A stretch of DNA of 8,894 bases, from positions 1 through 8,894 of the forward strand of contig JALXCO010000024.1 of assembly GCA_026990885.1 (NCBI GenBank). Reading direction: 5' to 3'. Source of the stretch: Desulfurococcales archaeon. GTDB lineage: Archaea; Thermoproteota; Thermoprotei_A; Sulfolobales; AG1. A model generated the notes under the pieces. It searched no databases. It was not told the DNA's origin and saw only the letters and a list, made by a program, of their open reading frames with translations. This document shows, piece after piece, positions 6,382 through 8,894 of this stretch (its first letter is position 1; each line of letters starts with the position of its first letter). Position numbers and translations under genes: made by a program.

Positions 6382-7005
6382 GTGCCCATCCTATTTATAG
6401 ATCCCCTAGACCTATGGCTGATGATTCTAGGATCAACACTCCTGCTCACATCATACTGGGCATACATAAACTTCATAGCGTCTAGAGAAGGCAACGAACT
6501 AAAGCTAATCAACAGAACCCTAGGATACTACTATATAGCTGTAGGAATATATGCCCTAGCATCAGGCCTGTGGGCGTCGGCTGTATGGCCTCTGCCCGGA
6601 TCATACAATATAGTCCTCATAGATCCCTGGCCCATATTCGGGGTAGCCCTACTTATAGTTGGGCTCGCCAACATATTTGGATTCAGCCTAGTCGGGCTAA
6701 CCTATGGTATAGCGGCTCTATCCATCCCGGTAATCGTGTATGGCTCAGCCATATGGGTTAATGGATTAACCAGGCAACCCGCACTATCAGGGCTCCTCTA
6801 CATCCTCATAGGGCTCTCCGGACTGCTGAGCCCCCTTGTTGCCTACTACAGCAGAAGGATAAGGGCTGTAGCCGCCGTAGTTGTTGTGCTCCTTATCGCT
6901 GCTGGATTTATAGCTCTATGGATAGGGGTTCTGGCCGCGTTTGATCATATAGAGCGCTGGAGCAGATGGACACCTTGGTATGGATCTATAGTTATAAAGG
7001 AGTAG
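6382..7005 (+). CDS. Six-helix membrane protein, resembles DUF981 family
   Basis: The 207-residue product has about six predicted membrane helices (roughly 8-30, 46-69, 81-102, 104-123, 132-153, 161-186) and short loops. The N-terminal FIDPLDLW and the segment WPLPGSYNIVLIDPWPIFG (69-87) match what I recall of DUF981, an archaeal membrane family of unknown function; I could not check this by search. No transporter or enzyme motif is visible. The start is GTG 6382, set by the strong ribosome binding site GGTGAT (6372-6377). It follows the CBS-domain gene by 157 bp with its own TATA box, so it is probably a separate transcription unit. Function unknown. Confidence 0.85.
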   Translation: MPILFIDPLDLWLMILGSTLLLTSYWAYINFIASREGNELKLINRTLGYYYIAVGIYALASGLWASAVWPLPGSYNIVLIDPWPIFGVALLIVGLANIFGFSLVGLTYGIAALSIPVIVYGSAIWVNGLTRQPALSGLLYILIGLSGLLSPLVAYYSRRIRAVAAVVVVLLIAAGFIALWIGVLAAFDHIERWSRWTPWYGSIVIKE

Positions 7006-7017
7006 CTTTTATCCCAT

Positions 7018-7068
7018 CCTCCCCGCAGGAGGTCCCTCCCCACATAATAATACTTTTTTAGTAGTATT
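7018..7068 (+). terminator. possible terminator region after the six-helix gene
   Basis: CCTCC-CCGCA-GGAGG (7018-7032) begins 13 bases after the stop, and AATACT / AGTATT (7049-7054, 7063-7068) encloses a T-run, TTTTTT at 7054-7059. Archaeal termination relies mainly on T-runs, so the second element is the better candidate. Confidence 0.35.
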
Positions 7069-7165
7069 GATCCAGATACCACCCCCCGATTATCAGCAGC
7101 CTCGAGGACCTCCACCCAAGGCATCGGGCACTTAGGCGTTATGGATTTAGTCTCGCCAAGTCCTT

Positions 7166-7234
7166 GAACCGTTCACCCGAGCCGTGTCTTCATTTATCAA
7201 ATAGTGTCATACTGTATCTGACACGGCTGGGTTC
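7166..7234. repeat. Long interrupted stem with competing inner hairpin
   Basis: AGCCGTGTC (7180-7188) pairs with GACACGGCT (7220-7228), and the outer GAACC (7166-7170) pairs with GGTTC (7230-7234), giving about 14 base pairs. GTGTCA (7204-7209) can instead pair with TGACAC (7219-7224), which uses the same right arm, so the two inner stems exclude each other. Confidence 0.5.
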
Positions 7235-7271
7235 ATTACGGCGACGCTCCGACCCCCTCACCACAGCCCCC

Positions 7272-7294
7272 TCTCGGGACTATGGGTCTCGGGA
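7272..7294. repeat. Direct repeat TCTCGGGA, 15-bp period
   Basis: Two exact copies at 7272-7279 and 7287-7294 lie inside the inverted 7-mers GCTCCGA/TCGGAGC. Function unknown; two copies are too few for a CRISPR array. Confidence 0.4.
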
Positions 7295-7492
7295 ATCGGA
7301 GCCAACCAAGATAACTTATAGTCTTCAAGCGCTATATGCTTTACGGCATGCCCAACAGCTCTCAGAGGCATAGAAAGACACTACTTGACACAGAACGCTA
7401 CAATCTAATGTTTCAGCCCTATAGAGCCAAGAAGCCGAAAATCATCGAATACCTAGCGTGTCTCCAGCATTATTTATGGTTCGAGCCTCTAT

Positions 7493-8662
7493 CTACTCCA
7501 TATACGCCGACTCTATAGCCTCTACAGCGGCTGCTGGATCCTTGTTAAGCCCTAGATCCCTTAACCCTCTAGCTAGAGCCGTGTATGTGATGATCAGGTG
7601 GTTTATAGATGCCTGAACACCCATGTGGCCTATCCTGAAGACCCTACCCTCCAGCCTGCCCCAGCTGCCTGCGAGCATCACCCCGTATTTGTCCCAGATG
7701 TATTTTCGGAGGTCCCTCTCATCAACACCCTTTGGTGTGGTGATCGCGGTTACCGTTGGGGATGAGTGCTCCATGGACTCGGGGTATGGCTCGAGGTTTA
7801 GGGCCTCTACAGCTTTCCACGATGCCTTCTGGGCTAGCCTATGCCTCCTATAAACGTTCTCTACGCCCTCCTCCATGATCATTTTTAGGGCCTCGTTCAG
7901 TCCATATACAAGGGTTTCAGCCATTGTGTATGGGAACACACCCTTCTCGTCGAGCATCTCTCTCCATATCTTTAGGTCTAGATAGAACCCTCTGTAGCCA
8001 ACCCTATATATCGTGTCCCAGAGGTCCCTCCTCACAGCCAATATGGTTAATCCAGGCGGGGTGTTGAGCGCCTTCTGGCTCCCCGCGATCAGTATATCGA
8101 TCCTGTTTCTATCAAACTCTATCGGGACCCCGCCAACGCTCGATACAGCATCGACTATTAGTGTTGCCCCATAGCTGTTCGAGATCTTAGAGATCTCCTC
8201 TAGATCGTTGAGGATGGCCGATGGAGTGTCGCAGTGGACAAGGGTTATTGCCGATACATCCCTGTTCCTCTCCAGCTCCCTCTCCACGGCCGAGGGATCT
8301 ATAGATCTTCTCCAGTCGCCCTCAAGAACTATGGGCTCGGCACCATACATCCTGACAAGATCGCTGAAGCCCTCACCAAACACGCCGTTAGCAACAACAA
8401 GTACACGATCGCCTCTAGCCACGGTGTTGGCTACAGCGGATTCAAGCCCGAGCATTGCTTCACCCACCATTATGTATAGATCGCTCCCCTCACCACCTAT
8501 GAGCTTCTTGAACATCTCCCTCGTCTGGTTATATATCTCCATGAAGGACGGATCCAGATCGGGGTTCGTGTGATCCCTAGCCATAGCATGAAGAATCCTC
8601 CGAGGGACCTCCGTGGGGCCCGGAGTCAGAATATATCTATCGGTATACACCCTCAACCCCAA
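7493..8662 (-). CDS. Class V PLP aminotransferase, alanine/serine-glyoxylate type
   Basis: The 389-residue protein matches the alanine-glyoxylate/serine-pyruvate aminotransferase family in length and motifs. LTPGPTEVP (12-20) is the typical N-terminus; HCDTPSA (144-149 region) is at the conserved HNETSTG site; VDAVSS contains D171, which holds the PLP pyridine nitrogen; GSQKALNTPPG contains K197, the Schiff-base lysine; and FRIGHMG contains R343, which binds the substrate carboxylate. It should interconvert glyoxylate and glycine with alanine or serine as amino donor in the cytoplasm. Closely related class V enzymes use other substrates, so specificity is not certain. The best start is TTG 8662, with GGGGTG five bases upstream (8673-8668); GTG at 8650 is an alternative. 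It appears to be a single-gene unit with its own TATA box. Confidence 0.9.
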   Translation of the reverse strand: MGLRVYTDRYILTPGPTEVPRRILHAMARDHTNPDLDPSFMEIYNQTREMFKKLIGGEGSDLYIMVGEAMLGLESAVANTVARGDRVLVVANGVFGEGFSDLVRMYGAEPIVLEGDWRRSIDPSAVERELERNRDVSAITLVHCDTPSAILNDLEEISKISNSYGATLIVDAVSSVGGVPIEFDRNRIDILIAGSQKALNTPPGLTILAVRRDLWDTIYRVGYRGFYLDLKIWREMLDEKGVFPYTMAETLVYGLNEALKMIMEEGVENVYRRHRLAQKASWKAVEALNLEPYPESMEHSSPTVTAITTPKGVDERDLRKYIWDKYGVMLAGSWGRLEGRVFRIGHMGVQASINHLIITYTALARGLRDLGLNKDPAAAVEAIESAYME

Positions 8663-8894
8663 TCAAACACCCCGTATAAGCTTTCCGGATAGGTCTATAT
8701 ATCGTCTTAACTAACATTGCTTATGTTCAGAAATATATTCTATCAATAGAATTCATAGATCCATCAAGATAATGGGTGTGTGGAAATTGTGGAACAGCTA
8801 TATGAATGAACCCAGCAGTGAGAACAGAATATTGGGATCTCTAACTAACTTGGTTTGTTTGGTTGAGCATCGACCTACTTACGGAATGTAACTA
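8663..8894. other. Upstream region of the aminotransferase; no supported gene to the window edge
   Basis: On the minus strand, GATATATAGA at about 8703-8694 is a good TATA box for the aminotransferase, predicting transcription from about 8672. To the right, a plus-strand frame of 39 codons (ATG 8772, TAA 8889-8891) begins about 35 bp after an AAATATATT element. Its product, MGVWKLWNSYMNEPSSENR and onward, has no motif I recognise, so I do not call it a gene. Confidence 0.5.

Larger units (their letters stand above)
7006..7492. other. 487-bp stretch without a convincing gene, rich in inverted repeats
   Basis: Between the six-helix gene and the aminotransferase gene there is no coding frame I can support. 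Plus-strand frames of 60-69 codons at 7164-7373 and 7336-7518 and minus-strand frames of 59 codons (6945-7124) and 37 codons (7258-7371) lack recognisable motifs. The stretch holds a hairpin just after the upstream stop (7018-7032), a second with a T-run (7049-7068), a long stem at 7166-7234, a 15-bp-period direct repeat (7272-7294) and the inverted 7-mers GCTCCGA/TCGGAGC (7246-7252, 7296-7302). It may hold a structured RNA or the remains of a decayed gene; neither is shown. Confidence 0.6.

Noticed and set aside
6945..7124. Minus-strand frame of 59 codons (MPWVEVLEAADNRG...) running antisense into the end of the six-helix gene
   Set aside because: It has no ribosome binding site I trust and no recognisable motif, and its second half is antisense to a well-supported gene.
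7272..7294. Short direct repeat considered as a CRISPR fragment
   Set aside because: There are only two 8-bp units with a 7-bp gap, far below CRISPR repeat and spacer sizes, and no cas gene is in the window.
7258..7371. Minus-strand frame of 37 codons (MPLRAVGHAVKH...) considered as the tail of a TnpB-type transposase
   Set aside because: No zinc-finger cysteines, catalytic residues or matching upstream frame were found, so a transposase remnant is not supported.
7476..7490. GGTTCGAGCC, like a tRNA T-arm, near the 3' end of the aminotransferase gene
   Set aside because: The T-stem does not close (TATGG against CTCTA), and no cloverleaf can be drawn around it.

Overview
The window looks like a piece of chromosome from a hyperthermophilic crenarchaeon (Thermoprotei; Desulfurococcales, Acidilobales or a relative). 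The reasons are heavy use of AGG/AGA and ATA codons, GTG and TTG starts, GGTG-type ribosome binding sites a few bases before several starts, archaeal TATA boxes about 25-35 bp before starts, and a membrane gene pair that resembles the crenarchaeal Ced DNA-import system. This assignment is inferred from style and gene content, not from a marker gene.

Layout, left to right. (1) Minus strand: the nearly complete ammonia-dependent NAD+ synthetase gene nadE (C-terminus cut by the window edge), preceded by a left-handed beta-helix acyl/acetyltransferase gene whose 5' end is problematic. (2) Plus strand, divergent from it across a very short promoter region: a 93-residue protein with two membrane helices, followed by a 468-residue polytopic membrane protein with a large predicted extracellular beta-rich domain. 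I read these as candidates for CedA1 (conjugative-pilin-like) and CedA (channel). The two proteins share a conserved loop of the form PIPIT-x-VKK-x-G, which links them by sequence and is the most interesting thing here. (3) Minus strand, convergent with the Ced pair: a two-gene operon, a LutA-like CCG-domain protein then a LutB-like LUD-domain/ferredoxin protein, probably a lactate or other 2-hydroxyacid oxidation module. (4) Plus strand, divergent from lutA: a two-CBS-domain protein, then a six-helix membrane protein that resembles the DUF981 family. (5) About 490 bp without a convincing gene but with several inverted repeats. (6) Minus strand: a class V PLP aminotransferase of the alanine/serine-glyoxylate type, with its promoter region reaching towards the right edge.

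How they fit together: NadE, the Lut-like pair and the aminotransferase are ordinary central metabolism (NAD supply, 2-hydroxyacid oxidation, glyoxylate/glycine/serine interconversion). The Ced-like pair stands apart as a cell-surface DNA-transfer machine; its motor CedB is not in the window, nor is any clear CedA2. No CRISPR array, tRNA, rRNA or intact insertion sequence was seen.
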